Shown here one piece after another: positions 7,287 through 15,651 of a stretch of DNA of 64,000 nt. The notes under the pieces were generated by a model, which saw nothing but the letters and a program-made list of their open reading frames with translations, did no database searches and was not told the DNA's origin. Numbering within the stretch: the stretch's first letter is position 1; every line of letters starts with the position of its first letter. A program made the position numbers and the translations under genes. The stretch lies in NCBI RefSeq assembly GCF_030013905.1, contig NZ_CP124862.1, forward strand, positions 5,335,051 to 5,399,050, given 5' to 3'. This stretch comes from Petroclostridium sp. X23. Its GTDB lineage: Bacteria > Bacillota > Clostridia > SK-Y3.

Positions 7287-9407
7287 ATGTCGAAGTTCAT
7301 TCTATCTCAAAAAGAAGGGTTTTATAAAATGATATTTCAAATTCTTTTATTTGCAGCTGGCATGACCGCTTTAATTTGTGTTGGATTTTATAATTATGCT
7401 TTATTACATATTTCAATAGAAGCATACTGTTCTAGTATATCATTTTTAATTTTTATAACTTGCCTCAATAGGTACAGGCTTACTGAAAATAACAAATTTG
7501 TTTTTTTGAGCTTAGTGGCAGCGTTTGCCGGAACTGCTAATTTTCTTTATTTTTTATCTGTTATAAGTAATATATTTTCAATAGGTGAATTTCAAATGTC
7601 TGTCTCTTCAAATGAATATCGGATTTTTAATATAGCAGGCCATAGTTTTAAAGGAGTAGCTTATTACTTTATATATAAGATGTTTTGTACAATAAGATCG
7701 GAAATACCTATACTGGATTTTGAAAAAAGGCAGGATGAAAGTATCCGTTATAAGCTATTAACTGAGAAAGCAAAAGATATTATCTTATTCGTGGGACTAG
7801 ATGGAAAAATCCTTGACGCCAATCATGCCGCAGTCCAAGCTTATGGATACACCTATCAAGAGTTGACGGCTTTAACGGTTTATAATTTGCGCGAACCTGG
7901 TTCGCTGCCTAAGAATCAGCTTAAGCAGGCACAGGATGAGGGAATCTTCTTTGAGACGGTACATATTCGTAAGGATGGAAGTTGTTTCCCGGTTGAAGTT
8001 AGCTCTAGTGGTGTTAAGATAGGTGAACATAAAATACTGATGAGCGTTATCCGTGATATTTCTGAGAGAAAAAATGCTGAAAAGATGCTGCGTGAAAGTG
8101 AAGAGAGATATCGTTCGCTGATTATGAACTTGAACGAATGTTTTGTGTTTTCTCAAATAATTTTGGATGATGAAGGAAAAACGATTGATTTTATTACACT
8201 GGAGGCGAATAATGCTTTTTTTGAGACAGTAGGATTAAAACGTGAGGAGATTATCGGAAAAAGTGCGTTGGAATCAACTCCGTTCCTCAAAAATGCTACG
8301 CCAAACATCTTTGAGCTTTGTGGGAAAGTTGCATTGACCGGAGAAAAAGCGAACTTTGAAATTTATCTTAAAGATATAGGAGTGTGGACAAATTTTTCAT
8401 CTTATAGTCCGGCAAAGGGTTATTTCGTTGGCATTTTTACCGATATTACAGCAAAGAAGCTGTTGCTGCAGAGGCTGGGGGAAAACAATAAAAAACTGGA
8501 AGAAACAGTGAAAAAGCTAAAGCTAACGCAAACACAGCTGATACAAAATGAGAAGCTGGCAGGGATCGGACAATTGGCTGCAGGTATTGCCCATGAGATC
8601 AATAACCCTCTTGGTTTTGTAATGAGTAACGTTGAAACCTTAGAAAAATATATTAGCAAGTTAAAAGAGACTATTGACGGATATAGAAATGCTAAAGCCT
8701 GCCTAGAGCAAAAAAATGTGCAAGATAACTATCAAGCTATTCGATGTATTACCGATGTAGAGACAGATAGCAAAATAGATTTTATCTTTGAAGACTTTGA
8801 GGATTTATATCAAGACACATACGATGGGTTAGGCCGTATCAGCAAAATTGTTACCAGCCTAAGGAATTTTTCACGTGGTGACCAGCAAAATGAATTTTTG
8901 GAATATGATTTAAATGCCGGCATCAAAAATACGCTTATTGTTGCACATAACGAAATCAAGTATTATGCGAAAGTAGAGGAAAGGCTGGGCAATATCCCAA
9001 GTATTTTTGCCAATGGAGGGCAGATCAATCAAGTATTGCTTAATACTATTATTAACGGCATACAAGCTATTAAAGCAAAACAGTCAACGGAACCGGGAAG
9101 TATCTGCATAATGACTTATTATGAAAATCAATATGTCTATTGCAGTATTCAAGACAATGGAATCGGTATACCGAAGGAAAGTCTAAATAGAATCTTTGAA
9201 CCATTCTATACGACTAAGAAAGTAGGAGAAGGAACAGGGCTAGGACTTAGTATTTCCTATGATATTATTGTGAATAAGCATAAAGGAGATATTACAGTGG
9301 ATAGTACGGTTGGTGTGGGAACAAAATTTACTGTTAAGCTTCCGGTAAAAATAGATACTGTAAGTGAGATAATGGAGGAGGGAAAGTATGAAGATACTCA
9401 TGGTTGA
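7287..9407 (+). CDS. Membrane PAS-domain sensor histidine kinase
   Basis: The protein has 706 aa. About four hydrophobic segments fill residues 15-130 (a short MASE3-like sensor), then two PAS domains follow (about 155-275 and 275-395). A coiled coil leads to the H-box AGIAHEINNP with His436. The ATPase part has an N-box-like NTIINGIQAI, DNGIGIP and GEGTGLGLSI. The kinase half is closely similar to that of the next gene, pointing to a local duplication. It overlaps the next gene by 20 bp, so the two are translationally coupled. The signal is unknown. Confidence 0.92.
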   Translation: MSKFILSQKEGFYKMIFQILLFAAGMTALICVGFYNYALLHISIEAYCSSISFLIFITCLNRYRLTENNKFVFLSLVAAFAGTANFLYFLSVISNIFSIGEFQMSVSSNEYRIFNIAGHSFKGVAYYFIYKMFCTIRSEIPILDFEKRQDESIRYKLLTEKAKDIILFVGLDGKILDANHAAVQAYGYTYQELTALTVYNLREPGSLPKNQLKQAQDEGIFFETVHIRKDGSCFPVEVSSSGVKIGEHKILMSVIRDISERKNAEKMLRESEERYRSLIMNLNECFVFSQIILDDEGKTIDFITLEANNAFFETVGLKREEIIGKSALESTPFLKNATPNIFELCGKVALTGEKANFEIYLKDIGVWTNFSSYSPAKGYFVGIFTDITAKKLLLQRLGENNKKLEETVKKLKLTQTQLIQNEKLAGIGQLAAGIAHEINNPLGFVMSNVETLEKYISKLKETIDGYRNAKACLEQKNVQDNYQAIRCITDVETDSKIDFIFEDFEDLYQDTYDGLGRISKIVTSLRNFSRGDQQNEFLEYDLNAGIKNTLIVAHNEIKYYAKVEERLGNIPSIFANGGQINQVLLNTIINGIQAIKAKQSTEPGSICIMTYYENQYVYCSIQDNGIGIPKESLNRIFEPFYTTKKVGEGTGLGLSISYDIIVNKHKGDITVDSTVGVGTKFTVKLPVKIDTVSEIMEEGKYEDTHG

Positions 9408-10677
9408 TGATAACAATTTCAGTTTACAGGTAGCAAAGAATACATTGATAGAAGGAAAGATCAATTGCGAAATAGTCATGTGCAACTCAGGCTATAAAGC
9501 CTTGGAAATACTTGAATCGGAGGATATTGATATTATTCTGCTTGACATCATCATGCCGGAAATAACGGGGGTTGAAGTTTTAAAGCAGATCCGTATGAAT
9601 CCCCACAACAAAGATATACAGATCCTCATGCTTACGGCAACAACAGATAAATTTTCGTTAAAAGAATGTTTTGATTCCGGTGCCAATGATTTTATCAATA
9701 AACCTATAGAGCCTATTGATTTTATTGCCCGCGTTAATGCAGCTATCCGGGTACGGAAATATCATAAAGAGTTAAATAGAATGCTTGCATTGACTATGAA
9801 GCAAAATCAGGAATTAAATGAAATGACCAAAAAGCTTAAAGAAGCACAGCTTTTTCTGATACAAAAAGAAAAGATGGCAGCGATTGGAGAACTTGCCGCA
9901 GGAGTTGCCCATGAGATTAACAACCCGATGGGTTTTATATCCAGTAACTTTGAAACATTGGTACAGTATATTAGCAAGATTAAAAATATGATTAAAAGAT
10001 ATCGGGAGATTATAGATAAAATTGATGACCCAGAGGATAATTATGATAAGCTGATTGAAGAAAAAGCAGCTATTCTTGAGCTGGAAAATGCAGTTCATCT
10101 TGAGTTTGTTATTAGTGACCTGGATGATCTTATTAAAGATTCAAGAGAAGGTGTCGAACGGGTTACAAATATCGTACAAAGTTTGAAGCGATTTGCCAGA
10201 ACGGGACTTGAGGACGATTTTAATTATCATAGTATTGATGAAATTATTGAAGAAGCATTAATGATTACAAGAAACGAAGTAAAATATTTTGCGGATATCA
10301 AAATGGAATTATGTGATTTGGATCCCGTATATTGTAATCGGGGACAGATAGGACAGGTTATCGTCAATATGGTTATAAATGCAGTCCAAGCTATAAAGAG
10401 CCAACAAAGACAAGAGAAAGGCTGTATTTGCATTAATACATATATGGAAGATGATAATATTGTAATCAAGATTTCGGATGATGGACCCGGAATCAAAGAA
10501 GAAATCATGGCGAAGATATTTGATCCTTTTTTTACCACAAAAGATGTTGGCGAGGGGACCGGCTTAGGATTGAGCATCTGCTATGATATCATCGTAAATA
10601 AGCACAAGGGACAATTAAGCGCTAACAGTAATATTAATGAAGGAACAGATTTTTTTATTAAGCTTCCAATTACTTAA
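9388..10677 (+). CDS. Receiver-histidine kinase hybrid (REC-HisKA-HATPase)
   Basis: This soluble 429-aa protein starts with a receiver domain (acidic pair DD7-8, phospho-acceptor Asp53 in LLDIIMP). A coiled coil at 125-160 leads to a histidine kinase core with His175 in AGVAHEINNP, then DDGPGIKEE and GEGTGLGLSI. It can receive phosphate from the upstream kinase and pass it on, giving a relay. GGAGGAGGG lies just before ATG 9388, inside the end of the previous gene. Confidence 0.93.
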   Translation: MKILMVDDNNFSLQVAKNTLIEGKINCEIVMCNSGYKALEILESEDIDIILLDIIMPEITGVEVLKQIRMNPHNKDIQILMLTATTDKFSLKECFDSGANDFINKPIEPIDFIARVNAAIRVRKYHKELNRMLALTMKQNQELNEMTKKLKEAQLFLIQKEKMAAIGELAAGVAHEINNPMGFISSNFETLVQYISKIKNMIKRYREIIDKIDDPEDNYDKLIEEKAAILELENAVHLEFVISDLDDLIKDSREGVERVTNIVQSLKRFARTGLEDDFNYHSIDEIIEEALMITRNEVKYFADIKMELCDLDPVYCNRGQIGQVIVNMVINAVQAIKSQQRQEKGCICINTYMEDDNIVIKISDDGPGIKEEIMAKIFDPFFTTKDVGEGTGLGLSICYDIIVNKHKGQLSANSNINEGTDFFIKLPIT

Positions 10678-10698
10678 GACTTTATGGAGGGATGCAGG

Positions 10699-11874
10699 GT
10701 GAAGAAGGCAATATTGTTTGTAGATGATGAACGCCAGATTCTCAAGGCAATTAGACGGCTTTTTATGGATACACAGTATAATGTTTTTTTTGCTGAAAAC
10801 GGTGAGGAAGCACTCCGTATTCTCGAACAAGAGGCTATTCATATGATCATTACAGATATGAGGATGCCAAATATGGATGGATATCAGCTGCTAAAAAAAG
10901 TTAAAGAAAAGTACCCGTTGATACTCCGTCTTATATTAAGTGGTTATGCTGAAGAAAATCTAATATTTAAAGCACTGCAGAATAATCTTGCAAGATTATA
11001 CCTGCTGAAGCCATGGGATAATCAGAAATTTATAGAAACCATCAATCAGATTTTTGAAACAGAAGCACTAATAAAAAATGATACCGTACTCGCCCTAGTT
11101 AATAATTTAGATGAAATACCTACCATACCGGCATTGTACCATAAGCTTTGTTCCCTGATAGATGAGGATGTCGACATAAAGGCGATTGCTAACACTGTGG
11201 AACAAGATCCTTCGATTTCCGCAAAATTATTACATATCGCTAATTCTGCATTTTATGGAGCTAAAACCGGATCAGTCAACCAGGCAATTCTTTATCTGGG
11301 GTTAACGAATATCAGGAACGTTGTTTTGTCAACAAGTGTTTTTAGTACTTTGAAAATGAAGTCTGTTTTATTTAATAAGGATTTATTGTGGAGACATTCT
11401 TGCATGTGTAATAAAATGGTAAGTTTGTTTTACGAAAAGGCTCTATGCAAGAGCTTGCCTAATACATATATGACTGCCGGTCTATTGCATGATATTGGGA
11501 AAATAGCATTATTAAATAATTTCGGAGAGAAATACAAAGAAGTAATTAATATCACTGAGAATGATCAGGGGATGACTATTGTTGAAGCTGAAAAAGAGAT
11601 TATGAATATATCACATCAGGAAATGGGGGGATATCTTCTCAGTTGGTGGGAGCTGCCTCATCCCATTGTAGAGTCCACGTTGTTTCACCATAGCCCGCTG
11701 GATGATCGTATTATTAACAAAGAACTGGTAGCAATTGTACATATCGCTGACAATTATTCATGGCAGCAGTTGGGTAAAGAAAAATATTCCAATATCGATA
11801 GAGATACTTATAAATTATTAGGAATCTCGGAAGAAGATTGTAGAAAAATTTTATCAGAGGTAGAAGTTTTATGA
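10699..11874 (+). CDS. Receiver-HDOD signalling protein
   Basis: The N-terminal receiver domain carries Asp53 in ITDMRMP and the LKPW loop seen in RpfG-like receivers. An HDOD domain follows from about residue 140 (PTIPALYHKL, QDPSISAKLLHIANSAFYG), with HD-like GLLHDIGK near residue 260. HDOD domains are HD-related modules used in signalling and usually lack full nuclease or phosphodiesterase activity. I chose GTG 10699, giving MKKAILFVDD, because TGGAGGG sits upstream; the in-frame ATG 10684 overlaps that site. It is part of the kinase cluster. Confidence 0.9.
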   Translation: MKKAILFVDDERQILKAIRRLFMDTQYNVFFAENGEEALRILEQEAIHMIITDMRMPNMDGYQLLKKVKEKYPLILRLILSGYAEENLIFKALQNNLARLYLLKPWDNQKFIETINQIFETEALIKNDTVLALVNNLDEIPTIPALYHKLCSLIDEDVDIKAIANTVEQDPSISAKLLHIANSAFYGAKTGSVNQAILYLGLTNIRNVVLSTSVFSTLKMKSVLFNKDLLWRHSCMCNKMVSLFYEKALCKSLPNTYMTAGLLHDIGKIALLNNFGEKYKEVINITENDQGMTIVEAEKEIMNISHQEMGGYLLSWWELPHPIVESTLFHHSPLDDRIINKELVAIVHIADNYSWQQLGKEKYSNIDRDTYKLLGISEEDCRKILSEVEVL

Positions 11875-11934
11875 TTGTTCATTATCGGATAAAACCGTAC
11901 TATTAAGGCTTTATTACTAAGGAGGGGGAGATAT

Positions 11935-13008
11935 ATGAAGAAGAATACTGTTCTATTTGTGGACGATGAAATTAATGTTCTTAATTCCCTGAAAAGAGGT
12001 TTGGTTGATGAGGATTATAGATGTATTTTTGTGGAGAGTGGTCAAGAAGCACTTAAGGTCATTGAAAAAGAAGAAATCAGCGTAATTGTTACAGATATGA
12101 GAATGCCAGGAATGAATGGACTTGAGCTTTTAAAAATTGTGAAAGAAAAATCCCCTCAAACTGTAAGAGTAGTCCTATCAGGCTATGTTCAGCTTCAGCA
12201 GATTTTGGTTACATTGAATCAAGCAGATATCTTTAAATTTATTACAAAGCCTTGGAAATTGGAAGAAGAATTTAAACTGGTGATCAATCAATCAATAGAG
12301 TATTACAATTTACAAATGGATAGTGTAAAGCTCAGAAATGCACTTGAAGTTAGAAATGCCTCTTACCAAAATATATTAAAAATTATGGAAGAAAGGTTAT
12401 CAGAAAGTAAGAAGGATTTTGAAAATATTAAGTCATTATACAAATTCTCTTTAAATAAGATTGATGAAGAAATCAGGGGCGTTAATAATATTGATCCTTA
12501 TATTTTGAAGATGAGGGAAATGCTAAAAGCAACCGAGAAATTTTATATAGGATATTTAGATACGCTTCCATCCGAACTTGTTGATTTTGATATTAGAAAA
12601 GTCAGTAGTGAGTTGGAAAGCTATGTAAAGAAGAATAACAATAATATAGTAATTATTAATTTGGATAAGATAACGACTGGAAACTTTCATGACAATTACA
12701 AGCTATTGATGTATATTTTGACTACGTTATGTGATTATGCTTTAAAGGGCAACGAAACATGTAAATGGGCGTGTGTCATAACTTCGGAACTAAAGGAAAG
12801 TAACATTAAGCTGGAGTTTTACATGTCTATTGAATATTTGAATGCTGCGAAATACACTTTAAATGATTGCTTTAATGGCCTGGAGTTAAAAAATATTAAT
12901 ATCTTATTTAACGAAATATGTAAATATCTCAAGGGGAATGCGCTGATCGAAATACAAGAGAATAAACTATTTGCTAAAATCCAAATGCATATCGGGAAAA
13001 AATCGTAA
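11935..13008 (+). CDS. Receiver protein with degenerate kinase-like C-terminus
   Basis: Of 357 aa, residues 1-120 form a receiver domain (Asp54 in VTDMRMP, FITKPW loop). A helical, coiled-coil-prone linker covers about 130-205. The C-terminal 150 residues keep the order of a histidine kinase ATPase fold: LMYILTTLCDYAL sits where the N-box should be and NEICKYLKGN where the last helix lies. The N-box Asn, DxGxG and GxGL motifs are absent. I infer a pseudo-kinase or protein-binding domain. AAGGAGGGGG precedes ATG 11935. Confidence 0.8.
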   Translation: MKKNTVLFVDDEINVLNSLKRGLVDEDYRCIFVESGQEALKVIEKEEISVIVTDMRMPGMNGLELLKIVKEKSPQTVRVVLSGYVQLQQILVTLNQADIFKFITKPWKLEEEFKLVINQSIEYYNLQMDSVKLRNALEVRNASYQNILKIMEERLSESKKDFENIKSLYKFSLNKIDEEIRGVNNIDPYILKMREMLKATEKFYIGYLDTLPSELVDFDIRKVSSELESYVKKNNNNIVIINLDKITTGNFHDNYKLLMYILTTLCDYALKGNETCKWACVITSELKESNIKLEFYMSIEYLNAAKYTLNDCFNGLELKNINILFNEICKYLKGNALIEIQENKLFAKIQMHIGKKS

Positions 13009-13033
13009 TCTAAAATTTAAATCATAGATAAAG

Positions 13034-13068
13034 AAAATGTGAGTAGTTACTGCTCACATTTTTTCATC
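13034..13068 (+). terminator. Intrinsic terminator of signalling cluster
   Basis: A 10-bp stem AAAATGTGAG/CTCACATTTT closes a 9-base loop and continues into a T-rich tail, ending the receiver/kinase gene cluster. Confidence 0.85.
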
Positions 13069-13141
13069 TCTTTTTGTCATAATCACTATTAATGAGAATA
13101 AAATTTACTAAGACATAGAAATAATAAAGGAGATGAAATGA

Positions 13142-13930
13142 GTGAAAATAATAATAATTCATAAAGATAAAATCATTATCTATAGTCTTGTTTTTATTTT
13201 ATTATGCAGTTTGGTATCGTTTGGGTGGGATGGTACAGTGAGTGTCTTTTCAGCAATAAAACCTAAAAAAGACTTGCCTATTTATTATGTGGACAGACAG
13301 GATAAAACCATTGCAATCAGTTTTGATGCTGCATGGGGAAATGAAGATACCGATGATTTGATAAAGATATTGGAGCAGTATGGAGTAAAAACCACTTTCT
13401 TTGTAGTAGGAGGATGGGTTGATAAGTATCCTGAATCCGTAAAAGCTTTAAGTGATGCAGGCCATGAAATTATGAATCATTCCAATACGCACCCTCATAT
13501 GACCCAATTGTCTGTTGAAAAAATGAAAGAAGAGCTCAAAAAATGTGATGATAAGATAGAAGCAATTACCGGTAAGAGGCCGTTTCTATTCAGACCTCCA
13601 TACGGGGACTACAATGACAAGGTGGTACAGACCTGTCGGGAAATGGGGCATTACACCATTCAATGGGATGTTGACTCATTGGATTGGAAAGAATTGGGCG
13701 TTGATGCAATTGTAGAAAGAGTAACAAAAAGGGTAACCAATGGCTCCATTGTTTTATTCCATAATGCTGCGAAATACACACCCGCAGCTTTGCCTGAAAT
13801 ACTTGAGACATTACAAAAACAAGACTATAAAATCGTTCCGATTTCTGAGTTAATCTATAGAGAGAACTTTCATATGGATCATACAGGAAAACAAATTTCA
13901 GATATTCAGGAAAAAACATCTCTGGACTAG
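13142..13930 (+). CDS. Polysaccharide deacetylase, PdaB-like
   Basis: This membrane-anchored carbohydrate esterase family 4 protein has 262 aa. A signal anchor lies at about residues 10-30 and the NodB domain spans about 55-240. The metal-binding motif reads NHSNTHPH, and RPPYGDYN is the third motif. The first motif is SFDAAW rather than TFDD, as in the PdaB group of sporulation deacetylases. It likely modifies cell wall or spore-cortex peptidoglycan. The GTG start at 13142 follows AAAGGAG; an ATG four bases earlier is out of frame. Confidence 0.88.
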   Translation: MKIIIIHKDKIIIYSLVFILLCSLVSFGWDGTVSVFSAIKPKKDLPIYYVDRQDKTIAISFDAAWGNEDTDDLIKILEQYGVKTTFFVVGGWVDKYPESVKALSDAGHEIMNHSNTHPHMTQLSVEKMKEELKKCDDKIEAITGKRPFLFRPPYGDYNDKVVQTCREMGHYTIQWDVDSLDWKELGVDAIVERVTKRVTNGSIVLFHNAAKYTPAALPEILETLQKQDYKIVPISELIYRENFHMDHTGKQISDIQEKTSLD

Positions 13931-14007
13931 AATAATATATTACATAATACGATAATAATCTGTAAAACATAAAGATATTGAAATAAATCGTGATAGGGGT
14001 TGAAATA

Positions 14008-14679
14008 GTGATAATAGTTGGAATATGTGAAAACGAGCAGACGTCCAAGACCATTCAGATCCTTAGAGAGATCATTGGAAGCACAAAGATCAGAAATAGT
14101 ATGATAGAATCGTATGACTTTCATTCTTCAACTCCACCACGTATGGCATTAAAGAGCTACATAGATGAATTGCGCAAAAATGATATTGAAATTGCGGTGA
14201 TAAAGATTATTCCGGAGAGAATTGCCGAGGGTGTTTATGACAATATTAAATTCAATGTATTAATTTATAATAATTTTAAAAATGATACCGGAGATAGATA
14301 TAATGATGAAAAAGTGATTATATATAAAAAGCTATTTGAGTCAATGGAAAAACAAAATATTGCGATTGTAAATAATGATGATAATACAGTTTTAGAATTG
14401 TTAAAAGGAACCAGGATGTGCGTAATTACTTATGGCCTTAATTCTAAAGCTACAATAACGGCTTCAAGCATAGAACAAGATGTACAGGATATTTCCTTAA
14501 ACTATTGTATTCAAAGAATTATTACTACATTAAATAAGTTTGCTATTGAGCCGCAGGAGTTTCCAATAAGAATATTTTCTTCGGTAGATAAGGATATATA
14601 TGCGCTGCTGGCAGCAGTTACTACTGCAATCATTTGTGGCGTCAGTATAAAGTCCATTCGCCAAATGACTATACTATGA
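14008..14679 (+). CDS. MurE-like Mur ligase domain protein, P-loop degenerate
   Basis: The protein is 224 aa. Its layout follows the central domain of Mur ligases: a TPP motif near residue 44, FNVLIYNNFKND where MurE has its FTNL-DH region, VNNDDNTVLELL, then TYGLNSKATITASSI and a final YALLAAVTTAIICGVSIKSI. The ATP P-loop (GTxGKT) is replaced by ICENEQTSKT and the C-terminal ligase domain is missing. I infer a non-catalytic Mur-ligase relative. GTG 14008 is chosen because AGGGG lies upstream; GTG 13990 is an in-frame alternative. It follows a cell-wall deacetylase gene. Confidence 0.55.
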   Translation: MIIVGICENEQTSKTIQILREIIGSTKIRNSMIESYDFHSSTPPRMALKSYIDELRKNDIEIAVIKIIPERIAEGVYDNIKFNVLIYNNFKNDTGDRYNDEKVIIYKKLFESMEKQNIAIVNNDDNTVLELLKGTRMCVITYGLNSKATITASSIEQDVQDISLNYCIQRIITTLNKFAIEPQEFPIRIFSSVDKDIYALLAAVTTAIICGVSIKSIRQMTIL

Positions 14680-14903
14680 AGGCATAATGATGTTCGAATG
14701 TTTAAGTAGATCTGCATGTGTTTTGAATGTTGCCATCCCATCAATATAATTTAATATACTTTAGCACTCTTCTGTTTTTATTCACTGTTGGATAGAAAGT
14801 TTTTGTACTAAAAAAGACTTCTAAAAATCAGTTTGTCTGAATAAATATATCATTAGATAAACCTTTTCAACAGATGAATAATCAAGAGGAGAGTGGGGGA
14901 GTA

Positions 14904-15593
14904 ATGGTGGAAAACACTTTAGATAATAATCTGGTAGAAATTATTGGTGAAGTGGACAGTGAGCTAATATTTAACCATAAGGTGTATGGTGAGGGGTTTT
15001 ACAATTTTACATTAAAAGTATCAAGATTAAGTGATGTGGCAGATTATATTCCAATAACCGTATCGGAGAGGTTGTTGGAAGATATGAATTTGAGAATAGG
15101 AGACCAGATTGAGGTTGCCGGACAGTTCCGTTCATATAACAACTATAATAATGAGGGAAATAAGCTAATATTAACAGTATTTGCGAAAGATATTAATCAA
15201 TTACAAGATGATAAGAAAGTCAAAAATCCGAATTCAATATTTCTGAATGGATATATTTGCAAACATCCCATATATAGAACAACCCCCTTTGGAAGAGAAA
15301 TATGTGATATATTGCTAGCTGTAAACAGAGCATATAATAAATCCGATTACATACCTTGCATCGCTTGGGGTAGGAATGCACGGTATTCCGGGATATTAAA
15401 AGTCGGAGAGAATATAAAAGTCTGGGGCCGGATACAAAGCAGAGAGTATCAGAAGAAAATTAATGATGAAGATACAGTCTCTAAAGTAGCATATGAAGTA
15501 TCCATATCAAAAATGGAAATTGCAAATAGCGATGGCAGCTTTGAGAGTGATACAAATGATACCGAGAATGATCCATCTGACAATGACGAATAA
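14904..15593 (+). CDS. Single-stranded DNA-binding-like protein with two OB folds
   Basis: The protein is 229 aa. Two SSB-like OB folds follow each other: about residues 5-100 (FYNFTLKVSR, DYIPITVSERLL, GQFRSYNN) and 110-205 (FGREICDILLAVNRAYNK, DYIPCIAWGRNA, GRIQSREYQ). The tail is acidic (DTENDPSDNDE), as in SSBs, but without the terminal DDIPF motif. Normal bacterial SSB has one OB fold, so this is a tandem form rather than the housekeeping protein. ATG 14904 is preferred on ribosome-site grounds; ATG 14874 is in frame. Confidence 0.75.
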   Translation: MVENTLDNNLVEIIGEVDSELIFNHKVYGEGFYNFTLKVSRLSDVADYIPITVSERLLEDMNLRIGDQIEVAGQFRSYNNYNNEGNKLILTVFAKDINQLQDDKKVKNPNSIFLNGYICKHPIYRTTPFGREICDILLAVNRAYNKSDYIPCIAWGRNARYSGILKVGENIKVWGRIQSREYQKKINDEDTVSKVAYEVSISKMEIANSDGSFESDTNDTENDPSDNDE

Positions 15594-15651
15594 TATAATA
15601 TTATATTATATATATAAAGCAGGGTGTATACTTTGCTTTATATTTGAGGAT

